Notes: a model not told the origin generated them from the sequence alone. A DNA stretch of 64,000 nt from Nonomuraea sp. NEAU-A123 (GCF_018603905.1 NZ_JAHFZZ010000002.1:124001-188000); one strand, 5' to 3'. Positions 27,125-36,236 are shown, numbered from the stretch's first letter. A program made the numbers and translations.

Positions 27125-28255
27125 GTGGACATCGGTACCCGGGAAGAAGTCAGTCCGAAGCCGGTGTCCGGCAGCGTCCAGTCTAAGAAGCTGCTCCTGC
27201 GCGCGCTCGCGGGAGAGCGGACCGAGCGGCCGCCGATATGGCTGATGCGGCAGGCGGGACGGTACCTGCCCGAGTATCACCGGGTCCGTGAGGCTGCCGG
27301 GGGCATGGTGGGGCTCTGCAATTCGCCCGAGCACGCTGTCGAGGTCACCCTGCAGCCGATCCGCCGCTTCCCGCTCGACGCCGCCATCGTCTTCGCGGAC
27401 CTTCCGCAGGTCGCCGCCGCACTGGGCCAGACCCTGGACTACCGGGTCGGCGACGGGCCGGTTCTGACGCCCCCTGTCCGCTCGGCAGCGGACATAGCCG
27501 ACTTCCTGAGCGTCTCCCGCCTCCACGAGGAACTGGCCCCGGTCTATGAGACGGTCAGGCAGCTGACCCGCGTCCTGCCAGCCGAGACGGCCCTGATCGG
27601 CTATGCCGGCGCACCGTGGACCATCGCCACCTACATGGTCGAAGGACGCGGCGGCGGCACGACGGAGCACTCCATCGTCAAGCAGTGGGCGCTGAGCGAC
27701 CCCGATGGATTCCAGCCCCTGATCGACGTGCTCACGACCGCTATCATCCAGTTCCTCGGCCGCCAGATCGAGGCGGGCGCGGAAGCAGTCCAGTTGTTCG
27801 ACACCTGGGCCGGGATACTTCCGGACGCCTTCTTCGAACGCTGGTGCGTCAATCCGGTCGCCACCATCATCGCGGCGCTGAAGACGCAGCACCCAGACGT
27901 TCCCGTCATCTCCTTCCCCCGGGGCGCCGGGCTCGCCTACGACGGCTTCGCCGAGGCAACCGGCGCGGACTGTGTCGGCCTGGATGCCACGGTTCCCCTC
28001 GAATGGGCCGCGCAGAAACTACAGCGCGGCCTGGGCCGCTGTGTGCAGGGCAACCTCGATCCCCAGCTCCTAGTCGCTGGCGGCCCTGCGCTCTACGCCG
28101 AGACAGAGCGCATCCTGCGCGCCCTGAGCGGGGGGCCGTTCGTGTTCAACCTGGGACACGGCATCGTCAAGACCACGCCCCCGGAGCATGTCACTGCCCT
28201 GGTCGAGCAGGTGCGCGCATGGAGCACACCCGCGCCACCGAACCGGCTGGAATAG
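27125..28255 (+). CDS. hemE: uroporphyrinogen decarboxylase, alphaproteobacterial-like form
   Basis: A 376-aa enzyme converting uroporphyrinogen III to coproporphyrinogen III in heme synthesis. The signature PPIWLMRQAGRYLPEY holds the substrate-binding Arg residues; YAGAPWTIATYMVEG carries the active-site Tyr; FDTWAG, GLDATVPLEWA, QGNLDP and GHGIVK are also intact. The usual FSDIL segment with the essential Asp is FADLPQVAAALG, and RYLPEY with CNSPEHAVEVTLQPIRRF resembles proteobacterial UroD more than actinobacterial UroD, which usually has a PVWFMRQAGRSLPEY-like motif. GTG 27125 follows GGATGGA. No other heme gene is near, so it may be an acquired extra copy. Confidence 0.85.
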   Translation: MDIGTREEVSPKPVSGSVQSKKLLLRALAGERTERPPIWLMRQAGRYLPEYHRVREAAGGMVGLCNSPEHAVEVTLQPIRRFPLDAAIVFADLPQVAAALGQTLDYRVGDGPVLTPPVRSAADIADFLSVSRLHEELAPVYETVRQLTRVLPAETALIGYAGAPWTIATYMVEGRGGGTTEHSIVKQWALSDPDGFQPLIDVLTTAIIQFLGRQIEAGAEAVQLFDTWAGILPDAFFERWCVNPVATIIAALKTQHPDVPVISFPRGAGLAYDGFAEATGADCVGLDATVPLEWAAQKLQRGLGRCVQGNLDPQLLVAGGPALYAETERILRALSGGPFVFNLGHGIVKTTPPEHVTALVEQVRAWSTPAPPNRLE

Positions 28256-28349
28256 TCACTGTTGGACGACGCTCGGCATGGGGACGTGGGGTGGGTCCGC
28301 GTCATTGCCGGGGAGCGCGTTCCGGTCGGCCCGGTAGCTCTCATGTGCG

Positions 28350-28676
28350 GCGACAGGGTGGGCGGCTGGCCGCCCTCGGCCACGACCTGCGCCGGGAACG
28401 ACCGCGGCCGCCCGCAGCGTTTCCGGTCACCCAACCCGGGCAGCCCGTCGGTGACGAATCGCTCACATCGACATCCAGATCCAGCCGCGCGGCGATCGCC
28501 GCGTTCGTGATCTCCTGCGCCGCCAGCAACACGATCTTCGCCCGTACCACCTCAGCGAACGACGCGGTGTACGTACGGGCGCGTTGTTCAAGTACCGCCC
28601 GGTCGGCAGCAGACAACACCACAACGAACGGAGAACAGCGAGACACGACAAGCCTCCGCAGGCACGACACGATCAC
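28350..28676 (-). pseudogene. IS630-family transposase, N-terminal remnant
   Basis: Leftward: VVLSAADRAVLEQRARTYTA, FAEVVRAKIVLLAAQEITNA and AIAARLDLDVDV, the HTH head of IS630/Tc1-type transposases. After a frameshift, LGDRKRCGRPRSF continues the linker. The DDE domain is absent. Confidence 0.75.
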
Positions 28677-28744
28677 GGAGGCTCAGCGCTTCCCCACGCC
28701 GAGACACGACCCCACCCACCCCTGTAATTCCAAGCGGGACCACT

Positions 28745-28890
28745 AGTCAGGCCCTCGCCGAAGACGACCGCGCCAAGATCTGCGAGGCACTTGAGACCGG
28801 GCTTCCCGACGGACGCCTCACGACCCCCGGCCCGTTTCCGTGCTACCTGACCATCGCCGGCCTGGACGGTACGAGCGACCCGCGCAAACT
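28745..28890 (+). pseudogene. fragment related to the small protein at 37589-37897
   Basis: A start-less rightward frame reads EDDRAKICEALETGLPDG, then FPCYLTIAGLDGTSDPRKLI. The intact small protein at 37.6 kb has TTDRAKIREALEAGLPDGPF and LCSLTIGIQGPDAQERI at the same place. The downstream part is out of frame. It is a second, broken member of an unnamed small family. Confidence 0.5.
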
Positions 28891-28993
28891 CATCCGGCTA
28901 CGTGGCCGCCGAAGGACGCCACGCCACCGACTCAGCCGTCGCGGACGGCGAAGTCGCGGTCGTGGGCGTCGGTTAGTCGTGGCGCGGGTGTGG

Positions 28994-29947
28994 TCAGCTG
29001 GGGTCTCGGGATTGATCGAGGAGTTTTTCGGCCAGGTGGCGGACGCTGGCGCGTAGTTCGTCTGGGGATGTGATGGTGAAGGGGTAGCCCAGGCCGACGA
29101 GCATGGTGGCGGCGCCGTCGAGGGATTCGGCGCGCATGCTCAGCAGTGTCCCGTCCGGTGCGGCGGTGAGCTCCGCGATGGAGGGCGGGATGCGCCGAGC
29201 GGCTTCGGCGAGCGGGACGTGCAGGATGACCTTGACGGTATGGGTGTAGGGCACGCGGGCCAGCGATGAGATGACATGCCCGACCGGGTCGGAGTCCTCG
29301 GGGATGTCGTAGGTCGCCGCGCCTGGGGTGACTGAAGCGATCCGGTCGACGCGGAACGTACGGGTCTCGCCAGACCGGTGGTCGTGTCCGGTGACGTACC
29401 AGCGTCCGGAGTGGAAGACCAGGCCATGGCCGTCCAGATCGCGTTGGGTCTCCTCGCCCTTCCACGAGCGGTAGCGGAGGGTGACGCGGCGGCGGTCGCG
29501 GATCGCAGCGGCCAGCGTCAGCACGGCCCGGCTCGCCGGTGCTGCGCCGGCACGCTCGGTGAGGGTGAAGTCGAGCGTCTCCTCCAGCGCTCCGACCTCA
29601 TCCCGCAGTCGAACCGGCAGGACCCGGAGGATCTTGGCCAAGGCGGCGTCGGCGGCCCCGGCCACCAGGCCCAGGCGACGCGCGGCGCGCAATCCGAGGA
29701 CGGCGGCCGTCGCCTCGTCGTCGGTGAGCATCAAGGGCGGGAGCCGGTAGCCGGGCAGCAGCCGGTAACCGCCGTACCTGCCGCGCTCGGCAGTGATCGG
29801 GATCCCGAGATCGGCGAGCCGGACCGCGTACCGCCGGACGGTCCGCTCGTCCACGCCGAGCCGGTCGGCGAGGTCGCGACCGCCGAGCCGGTGATGGGCC
29901 TGGAGCAATTCGAGCATCGCCAGAATACGGGTCGTCGGCTGTGACAC
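28994..29947 (-). CDS. WYL-domain (YafY/DeoR-like) transcription regulator
   Basis: A 317-aa protein. The HTH_11 head is RILAMLELLQAHHRLGGRDL, DRLGVDERTVRRYAVRLADLGIPI with wing GRYGGYRLL (residues 5-75). The WYL domain (about 145-225) shows RRVTLRYRSWKGEETQRD, GLVFHSGRWYVTGHDH and RTFRVDRI. WYL proteins sense ligands or nucleic acids. GTG start at 29945-29947. It is divergent from a salicylate-esterase-like hydrolase 76 bases away; the inverted repeat at 29964-29982 lies between. Confidence 0.9.
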   Translation of the reverse strand: MSQPTTRILAMLELLQAHHRLGGRDLADRLGVDERTVRRYAVRLADLGIPITAERGRYGGYRLLPGYRLPPLMLTDDEATAAVLGLRAARRLGLVAGAADAALAKILRVLPVRLRDEVGALEETLDFTLTERAGAAPASRAVLTLAAAIRDRRRVTLRYRSWKGEETQRDLDGHGLVFHSGRWYVTGHDHRSGETRTFRVDRIASVTPGAATYDIPEDSDPVGHVISSLARVPYTHTVKVILHVPLAEAARRIPPSIAELTAAPDGTLLSMRAESLDGAATMLVGLGYPFTITSPDELRASVRHLAEKLLDQSRDPS

Positions 29948-29963
29948 AGGTCTCTCTCTTTAT

Positions 29964-29982
29964 CCGGACGGGTTCTGTCCGG
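29964..29982. promoter_or_regulatory. inverted repeat between WYL regulator and hydrolase
   Basis: CCGGAC (29964-29969), seven bases, GTCCGG (29977-29982): perfect six-base arms in the 76-base divergent gap. Probable regulator site. Confidence 0.45.
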
Positions 29983-30023
29983 TATCGAGCTTAGTGTGTG
30001 GCCATCGCTCGAACGGAAGGACG

Positions 30024-30737
30024 ATGATTATGGCGAACTACGTGCTGATCCCCGGTTTCTGGCTCGGAGCCTGGGCGTGGGACGAGGTGGCACAGGAACT
30101 GCGCGAGGCCGGGCACGAGGTGCGGCCCGTGACGCTGACCGGGCTGGCCGAGCGGGCCGGCGAGCTGTCAGCCGAGGTCGGCATCGAAACCCACATCGCC
30201 GACATCCTCGCGGCGATGGACGGCCTGGATGACGTCGTCCTCGTCGGGCACAGCGGAGCCAACGTCCCCGTGACCGCGGTCGCCGACCGGCATCCCGAAC
30301 GGCTCCGCCGCATCGTCTACATCGACACCGCACCCCTGCCGTCCGGCATGGCCGTGATCGACTTCAACGACCCGGACACCCAGAAGGCTTGGCGCACCCA
30401 GGTCGGCGACGGGTACGCCCTCGACGTGCCGCACTTCGAGCAAGGCGATGGACAGTTCGCGGGCCTGACCGATGAGCACCTGGCGCTGATCCGGGCGAAG
30501 GCCACACCGGAACCCTGGGGCGCGGCAATCCAGTCCATCCCGCGGCCGGAACAGATCCCCACGACCCCCAAGACCATGATCACTTCCACGATGCCTCTCG
30601 CGGTCATCCGCCAGCTGATCGACTCTGGCAACCCGCTGTTCGCCCCGATCGCGTCCCCCGAATGGACATTCACCGAACTCCCCACCGGCCACTGGCCGAT
30701 GCTCTCCCGCCCAGCAGACCTCGCCGCCCTGCTCTGA
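30024..30737 (+). CDS. alpha/beta hydrolase, methylesterase/hydroxynitrile-lyase type
   Basis: A 237-aa hydrolase. It begins YVLIPGFWLGAWAWDEVAQEL with the oxyanion region. The nucleophile elbow is VLVGHSGANVP (Ser), and GHWPMLSRP near the C-terminus supplies the His. This is the compact MES/HNL group common next to WYL/YafY regulators in actinobacteria; it cleaves small esters. GGAAGG precedes ATG 30024; ATG 30030 is an alternative start. Confidence 0.88.
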   Translation: MIMANYVLIPGFWLGAWAWDEVAQELREAGHEVRPVTLTGLAERAGELSAEVGIETHIADILAAMDGLDDVVLVGHSGANVPVTAVADRHPERLRRIVYIDTAPLPSGMAVIDFNDPDTQKAWRTQVGDGYALDVPHFEQGDGQFAGLTDEHLALIRAKATPEPWGAAIQSIPRPEQIPTTPKTMITSTMPLAVIRQLIDSGNPLFAPIASPEWTFTELPTGHWPMLSRPADLAALL

Positions 30738-30786
30738 CCCTTCAAACCGGGTCACGGACCGGCACAACATCCCCAGCTCCTGTTCC

Positions 30787-30945
30787 TCGCGCCGGATTCG
30801 GTCTCCCTCTGGAGATCGTGATCTCGGAGATAGCGGGCAAGGAAGATCGCTCTATGGGCGCGTCCGACCTCCAGCAGGGCCTCGGCGGAGGCGGTCCCGA
30901 GCCGGATCGCGGTGGCGGTCGCCGGTTACACCCTGACTGTCCTCC
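30787..30945 (-). pseudogene. second Tn3-type transposase remnant
   Basis: The leftward frame reads TATAIRLGTASAEALLEVGR, then AHRAIFLARYLRDHDLQRE. This corresponds to the block ...ALRLGTAEAEQVL...RAVKTIFLARYL...LQREI near the C-terminus of Tn3 transposases. About 20 residues are deleted between LGTASAEALL and the next helix. It differs from the element at 6-9 kb and covers a different region, so a second Tn3-family insertion is likely. Confidence 0.55.
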
Positions 30946-31366
30946 GGCTCTCGTGCGGCCATACGCGCGGCGATGTCATGGCCGCGCCGGGCGGCGGCAG
31001 ACTGCCTCCCATCCGCGATCTGCGACAAGGTAGGCGCAGAGCTGTGCCCATCTGATCCGGGTCGCCGGTTTGGTGAATTCGAGCAGCGGCGCCTGGCATG
31101 CCTGCGCCGATCAGGGCGGAAAGTGGTCTTCATGTCACTCATGGTTTACATCGCGGGGTCGCCGCAGCTGTCCTGTCGACCTGCGTGTCCGCCGTAATAG
31201 CCGCAGATCAGTGATGCGTGGAGTGCTGGGTCGGTTTGCGTGTCGGCTCCGGGGTAGGGTCGTCGGCCCGTACGATTTCGTGGTCCCCCCGGCCGTCGTC
31301 TGTGAGGGGGACCCCTTGTCTGGGATCGATGTCCAGGCTTGTCCGCAGTGGAAGAGGCCGTCAGGC
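30946..31366. other. 421-base gap upstream of the multicopper oxidase
   Basis: Frames here show no recognisable family. The oxidase promoter must be in the right-hand part; no clear CopY/CueR-type dyad was found. Confidence 0.4.
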
Positions 31367-32782
31367 GTGTCGCGGATCATGGCGGGGGTGGCTGCCGTGA
31401 TCGTCATGGTCAGCGGTTGTGGCGGCAGCATGCCGCGCCAGCCGGCGGCCGCCATGCTCAGTCCGACCGGAACCGCAACCACCCAGGCTCTGCTCCGCGA
31501 GCCGCGCCAGTTGGTCAGCCGAGGCAAGACGCTGCACGTCGGCCTGGTCGTGGAGATGCGCACCGTAGAGCTCGGGGGTCAGCGGGTGCGTGCGTTGACC
31601 TACAACGGCGACTACATGCCCCCGACGATCCGGCTGCGACCAGGCGACCGGCTCGACCTGACCCTGGTCAACAAGCTGCCGGAGTACACCAACCTGCACA
31701 CGCACGGCTGGCACGTCTCACCGAGCGGAAACTCCGACAACATCTACCTGCACATCATGCCGGGCCAGACCTTCCACTACAGTTACCAACTGCCGACTGA
31801 CCTGGCGCCAGGCACCTACTGGTACCACTCGCACGGCCACCCGCTGTCCGAGGGACAGGTGTTCGCGGGGCTCTCCGGCGCGATCGTGATCGACGGGCTG
31901 GACCGGTACATGCCGCCCAGCCTGCGGAACATCACCGAACGCCTCGTCGCGTTGAAGGACTTCCAGGTGAAGGCCGGAGCCATCCCGACGACGAACATCG
32001 ACAGCAACGCCCCGACCACCCGGACCGTGAACGGGCAGATCAATCCGATCATGAACATCCGCCCCGGTGAGACGCAGCTGTGGCGGCTGGCCAACATCGG
32101 CGCCGACATCGCCTACAACGTTCAGCTCCAGGGCTCACGCTTGACCGTCGTGGCACAGGACGCCAACCCCGTCACCAGAGTCTGGGGCGACGAGACGCTG
32201 TTCATGCCGCCGGGAAGCCGGTTCGACGTGCTCGTGCAGGGGCCGCCGGAGGGCAGCACCCGCCTGATCACGACGGCCTACAGCACCGGCCCGGAGGGTG
32301 ACTCCTATCCGGAGACGACGCTGGCCACTGTGGTGTCCTCCGGACAGCCCATGACGCCCGCCGCTCTGCCCGCGACCTTCGCCTCGTTCGACGACCTGAG
32401 CAAGGACCCCATCGCCCAGCGGCGCACCATCACGTTCTCACAGAACGATCAGACCAACGAGTTCTACATCAACGGCAAGCAGTTCGACGTGAACCGGATC
32501 GACGTGCGGGCCAAGTTGAACACCACCGAGGAGTGGACGGTACGCAACGTCGCCGACGAGCAGCACACCTTCCACATCCACGTCAACGACTTCCAGCTGA
32601 TGAGCGTGAACGGCAAGCCGTACCCCTTCCGCGGCTGGCAGGACACGGTGCAACTGCCCACCCGCGGCGAGGTTGTCATCAGGATGAGGTTCCTCAACTA
32701 CCTCGGCAAGTACCCGCTCCACTGTCACATCCTCAACCACGAGGACCGCGGCATGATGGCCAACGTCGAGGTCGTCCGCTAG
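31367..32782 (+). CDS. multicopper oxidase, predicted lipoprotein
   Basis: A 471-aa laccase-like enzyme. GTG 31367 gives a short signal MAGVAAVIVMVSGCGG with lipobox VSGC, so the enzyme should be anchored outside the membrane. Copper ligands are all visible: HTHGWHV, WYHSHGHP, HTFHIHVNDF and HCHILNHEDRGMM (type 1 Cys-His-Met and T2/T3 His). GAGG lies nine bases upstream of the GTG. It would oxidise phenols or Cu(I)/Fe(II) with reduction of O2 to water. It stands alone; a copper or stress response role is inferred only from the family. Confidence 0.92.
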   Translation: MSRIMAGVAAVIVMVSGCGGSMPRQPAAAMLSPTGTATTQALLREPRQLVSRGKTLHVGLVVEMRTVELGGQRVRALTYNGDYMPPTIRLRPGDRLDLTLVNKLPEYTNLHTHGWHVSPSGNSDNIYLHIMPGQTFHYSYQLPTDLAPGTYWYHSHGHPLSEGQVFAGLSGAIVIDGLDRYMPPSLRNITERLVALKDFQVKAGAIPTTNIDSNAPTTRTVNGQINPIMNIRPGETQLWRLANIGADIAYNVQLQGSRLTVVAQDANPVTRVWGDETLFMPPGSRFDVLVQGPPEGSTRLITTAYSTGPEGDSYPETTLATVVSSGQPMTPAALPATFASFDDLSKDPIAQRRTITFSQNDQTNEFYINGKQFDVNRIDVRAKLNTTEEWTVRNVADEQHTFHIHVNDFQLMSVNGKPYPFRGWQDTVQLPTRGEVVIRMRFLNYLGKYPLHCHILNHEDRGMMANVEVVR

Positions 32783-32839
32783 AGAGCTATACGGTCACAC
32801 GCAGCTTCCTGGAGGTCGGCCGGAATGCCGGGGCCGTTG

Positions 32840-33065
32840 TCCCTGCCGAGGACCTCGGCGGGCAGCCGGCGGGACCGCCACGGCCACGGTCGTGCCGTCG
32901 GGCGTGTGGACGCGGGCGTTGCTCAGCAGGTTGGCGATCACCTGGTGCAGCCGCAGCGGGTCGCCGGCGACAGTGACGGGGTCCTCTGGCAGCTCGAGCC
33001 GCCAGTGGTGGCCGGGGGGGCTTCACCGGTGGCCTCAATGGCCCGGCGGATCAGGCCGACCTCCT
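32840..33065 (-). pseudogene. sensor histidine kinase remnant (ATPase N-box)
   Basis: Leftward: VGLIRRAIEATGEAPP, frame change, HHWRLELPEDPVTVAGDPLR, LHQVIANLLSNARVHTPDGT. This is the start of the HATPase_c domain with the N-box Asn of a class I histidine kinase. D, F and G boxes and the rest of the protein are missing. Confidence 0.65.
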
Positions 33066-33103
33066 CCCTTGGGATGCTCCGTGGCCAATCACAAGCGGGC
33101 TGC

Positions 33104-33400
33104 TCAGCCGCGGGATGTCTCGACCAGTGGGGTGTCGACCAGGCAGCCGTTCGGCGGGTGCGGGATCACGGTGATCTCGGCCACGTGGCGCGGGTCGCCG
33201 ACCGCGACGCCGCCGAGGGTCTGTACTCGCTCGGCAATCGCGTCCACCAGTTCGAGCTGCTCTCCGGCATGCTTGTCCAGCAGTAGATGGAGCTGGTAGA
33301 AGGTCGGGCCGCGCATCAGCCAGTGGTGCTTCTTGTACAGGTTGTAGAGGATTTGCGTGTCGGCCAGGATCTGGTTCAGCCGCTGATCGCCACGCGCGCC
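33104..33400 (-). pseudogene. dps: Dps-family ferritin-like protein with internal deletion
   Basis: Leftward: LNQILADTQILYNLYKKHHW, LMRGPTFYQLHLLLDKHAGEQ, LELVDAIAERVQTLGGVAVG, then PHPPNG followed immediately by LVDTPLVETSRG and stop. The beginning matches the ferroxidase helices of Dps. The end matches the usual C-terminus (…AEHLVDTPLV…), but about 55 residues in between are lost and the N-terminus is replaced by unrelated codons. It could not form the four-helix bundle. Confidence 0.75.
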
Positions 33401-33634
33401 TCCTTGGATGAGCCAACAGAGAGGGGTCACCCCGAAGCCTCCCCTTGTTTCGCCAAGAACCACCACAGCCATCCTCAGAGGGTGGTATGCCCCCGACGTG
33501 CGGTGAGCCCGGTTCTCCTGCACGGCACGCGATCGCCTGGATCGGCACGACGGTCGGACCGGCTACGTCGTCCAGTACGTGATCGGGCGCTGGTGGGAGC
33601 GAGCATTCGCCTTGTCGCGCTGACCAGTGAGGTG

Positions 33635-34489
33635 TCAGGTGATGTCCTGCCTCAGCACTTCAGCGACGGCGGCGATGTCCTCGCGGTCGTGGCCCGCTTC
33701 GACCGCTCGGTGCAGGGTGCCCTGCAGGAGGCCGGACAGCGGGGAGTGTTGGCCGCGCTCGTCGGCGAGAAGGCCGAGGTCCTTGAGGGCGAGCGCGAGC
33801 GGGAATCCGGCCGGGTAGCTGTGCGCGCGCATTTCCTCGGCCTTCTGCATCGCGTACGGCATGCGGAGCGGACCTTCGTCGAGCACCTGTAGCACCAGGG
33901 AGGGATCCACGCCCAGTTGCTCGCAGGCGAGCAGGGTGTCGGCCATGGCCACCACCGAAGCCGTCATCCAGCTGTTGACGATCAGCTTCACCCGGGAGGC
34001 CTGCGCTCCGGTGCCCACGTGGACGATGTGCGAGCCGAGGACCTCAAGGACGGGCCGGGCACGACCGAGCGCGTCCTTGTCGCCGGAGACGATCAGCGTC
34101 AGGGTGCCGTGCGCGGCCGGTTCGCTGCTGCCGGACACGGGACTGTCGAGCATGTGCCGCCCGGCGTCGGCGGCCTGCCGGAGCAGCCGCTCGGTCCACG
34201 TGCCGCCCACTGTGCTCATCTGCAGCCAGACGGCCTCGGCGGGCATGGCGGGCAGGAAGCGTTCGGCCAGCGAGGCGGCCACGTCGCCGGTCGGCACCGT
34301 GGTGATGACGGCGTCCGCGTCGCGTACGGCCTCCTCCACGCTCGCCGCCGCGCTCACGCCCCAGGACGCGAGCGCCTGTGGCTTGTCGGGGGAGCGGTTC
34401 CAGGCGTGCACGTCCAGGTTCTGCCCGGCCATGCGCCGCGCCATCGCCGACCCCATCACTCCGGTGCCGATCACCGCGACAGTGGTCAT
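33635..34489 (-). CDS. NAD(P)-dependent beta-hydroxyacid dehydrogenase
   Basis: A 284-aa protein of the 3-hydroxyisobutyrate dehydrogenase/imine reductase superfamily. Rossmann motif VAVIGTGVMGSAMARRM, substrate loop LDSPVSGSSEPAAHGTLT, catalytic Lys in RVKLIVNSW and the C-terminal LALKDLGLLADE are present. It oxidises a hydroxyacid or reduces the corresponding oxo acid; the substrate is not predictable. AAGGAA precedes ATG 34487-34489; a GTG one codon earlier is also possible. It may once have been in an operon with the aldo/keto reductase ruined just upstream. Confidence 0.88.
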   Translation of the reverse strand: MTTVAVIGTGVMGSAMARRMAGQNLDVHAWNRSPDKPQALASWGVSAAASVEEAVRDADAVITTVPTGDVAASLAERFLPAMPAEAVWLQMSTVGGTWTERLLRQAADAGRHMLDSPVSGSSEPAAHGTLTLIVSGDKDALGRARPVLEVLGSHIVHVGTGAQASRVKLIVNSWMTASVVAMADTLLACEQLGVDPSLVLQVLDEGPLRMPYAMQKAEEMRAHSYPAGFPLALALKDLGLLADERGQHSPLSGLLQGTLHRAVEAGHDREDIAAVAEVLRQDIT

Positions 34490-34499
34490 CACATTCCTT

Positions 34500-34697
34500 C
34501 CGGTGCGGGCCCTTGCACGGGTACGGCTCCGACGACGGCGACCTGGCCGGCCGGGTTGGCCAGCATCCCTGCCACCGCGAGTGCTCCGCCGCGTACGGCA
34601 GCAGTCGGCCTCTCATCCGGTCCCGGCCGAACTGCCAGGTGCCGTAGCAGATCGGGCTGACCTGCAGCTCCGTGCGGCGCAGGCGTACCTTCTCCAT
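34500..34697 (-). pseudogene. aldo/keto reductase collapsed by internal deletion
   Basis: From ATG 34697 leftward: EKVRLRRTELQVSPICYGTWQFG, the first 24 residues of an aldo/keto reductase. After a short scrambled stretch, a different frame reads MLANPAGQVAVVGAVPVQG, the cofactor-binding C-terminal strand. About 270 residues between are gone. An intact relative is at 11018-11998. Confidence 0.65.
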
Positions 34698-34900
34698 GAT
34701 GGCCTCCCTATCAGGGACTTCCCCTCTGGGGGCCTGTGCGCGCCGTCATGGAGGCAAAAACCGATCGTTCAAACGGGCAACAGAGGCCACCGACGCCCGG
34801 CAGAGCGCCAAATCGCGCGGTGATGTGTTGCGATTGTCTCACTACAAAGAGTGTCGATCGGGGGCGCCCGCGGGGTCCGCCGTTGCGGAGGAGGAGAATC

Positions 34901-35743
34901 GTGAAGGTTGGTCTTGGACTGCCCATCTGCGACCCCTCGTCGCTGATGACGTGGGCAAGGCGTGCGGAGGCGGGGCCGTTCACGACCCTGGCGTTGCTCG
35001 ATCGCATCGTGTACGACAACCCCGAGCCGCTGATCGCCTTGGCCACCATCGCCGGTGCCACCACAAGGATCCGCCTGCAGACCGAGGTGCTGCTCGCGCC
35101 GCTACGCGAGCCGGCGCTGCTGGCCAAGCAGTGCGCGACCCTGGATTGGATCTCCGGTGGACGCCTCACCCTGGGGATTGGTGTGGGCTCACGCCCCGAA
35201 GACTTCCTGGCTGTCGGTGCGGACTATGCCGAACGGGGACACCGGGTCGATGAGATGATGCCGGTCCTGAAGCGGATCTGGTCGGGCCGACCCTACGGTG
35301 ATCAGGCGGCCGCCATAGGTCCTGCCCCCGCCCGCGCGAACGGGCCCGAGGTGCTGTTCGGCGGCTTCGTTCCGGCAGCCTTCAGACGCGCCGCGCACTG
35401 GGGCGACGGCTACCTCAGCGCCACGCGCGTCGAGAACACCGGCCCGCTGTTCCGCGCGGTCGAAAAGGAGTGGGCCGCCGCGGGACGCGCAGGCAGCCCA
35501 CGCCTGGTCGGCCAGGTTAATGTGACCCTGGGGCCGGAGGACGTGGTGGCGGATGCCAGGCGGGCGATCCGCTCCTACTACGCCTCCCTGGCCGACTCCT
35601 ATGACGTCCACATGGTGACGACCGCGGACCAGATCCGCAGCACGATCAGCGGGTTCGCCGACCTCGGTGCCGACGAGGTCACGCTCTACTGCTGGGCCCG
35701 GGACCCCGATCAGGTCAATCGCCTGGCCGACTTCGTGGATTGA
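34901..35743 (+). CDS. luciferase-like (LLM) flavin/F420-dependent oxidoreductase
   Basis: A 280-aa TIM barrel. VKVGLGLPICDPSSLM opens strand 1; TRIRLQTEVLLAPLREPALLAKQCATLDWISGGRLTLG and GVGSRPEDF are LLM signatures. GTG 34901 is set by GGAGGAG eight bases ahead. Actinobacterial members mostly use F420 or FMN to oxidise or reduce small organics. Shorter than most LLM proteins (about 300-350 aa) but complete at both ends. No partner gene adjoins. Confidence 0.88.
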   Translation: MKVGLGLPICDPSSLMTWARRAEAGPFTTLALLDRIVYDNPEPLIALATIAGATTRIRLQTEVLLAPLREPALLAKQCATLDWISGGRLTLGIGVGSRPEDFLAVGADYAERGHRVDEMMPVLKRIWSGRPYGDQAAAIGPAPARANGPEVLFGGFVPAAFRRAAHWGDGYLSATRVENTGPLFRAVEKEWAAAGRAGSPRLVGQVNVTLGPEDVVADARRAIRSYYASLADSYDVHMVTTADQIRSTISGFADLGADEVTLYCWARDPDQVNRLADFVD

Positions 35744-35894
35744 CCGCAACGGGCGGCGATCATCGTCGCCTCGCGTGCGGTCGTCGTGCCGAGTCTCCAT
35801 ACGCCCGCTCCCACGGGCGCGAGGCCTTCACAGAGGGTGGAAGGGCGGGCCATATGCGCAGCCGGGAGGGGTGTTGTTGCCGCTGATGTCGACA

Positions 35895-36236
35895 TCAGCG
35901 CAGGTGAGGAACAGGTGATTGAATTTGCCGAGCAGGAAGGCCAGGACTCCGACGGCGATCGTGGGGCAGATCGCCGGTGGCGGTCTTGCGGACGCCGGCG
36001 TTCTCGGCGGTGGTGGCGACCAGGTCGACCGGGGTGCAGGAGAGGATGTCGCAGAGCGCGGACATCACCTGCAGGGACAACCGCTCCGGGGTGCCGGAGA
36101 CCAGGCGGTGGACTTGGGAGGCCGACAGGTCGATGCCGCGCTCGCGCAGGAGTGGCATCAGTTCGGTGGCCGTGTAGATGCGCCGATCGGCCATGATCTC
36201 GCGTAGTTTCCAGGTGTAGCCGACCTTGCGTTTCAT
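35895..36236 (-). CDS. XRE-type HTH protein of integrase-associated family
   Basis: A 113-aa protein. KRKVGYTWKLREIMADRRIY, TATELMPLLRERGIDLSASQVHRLVSGTPERLSLQVMSALCDILSCTPVDL is a Cro/C1-type HTH found in actinobacteria directly downstream of a tyrosine integrase gene. Its ATG overlaps the stop of the integrase remnant by four bases, conserving the operon arrangement although the integrase is now only a tail. The C-terminus is Arg/Pro-rich and may have been altered. Confidence 0.7.
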   Translation of the reverse strand: MKRKVGYTWKLREIMADRRIYTATELMPLLRERGIDLSASQVHRLVSGTPERLSLQVMSALCDILSCTPVDLVATTAENAGVRKTATGDLPHDRRRSPGLPARQIQSPVPHLR

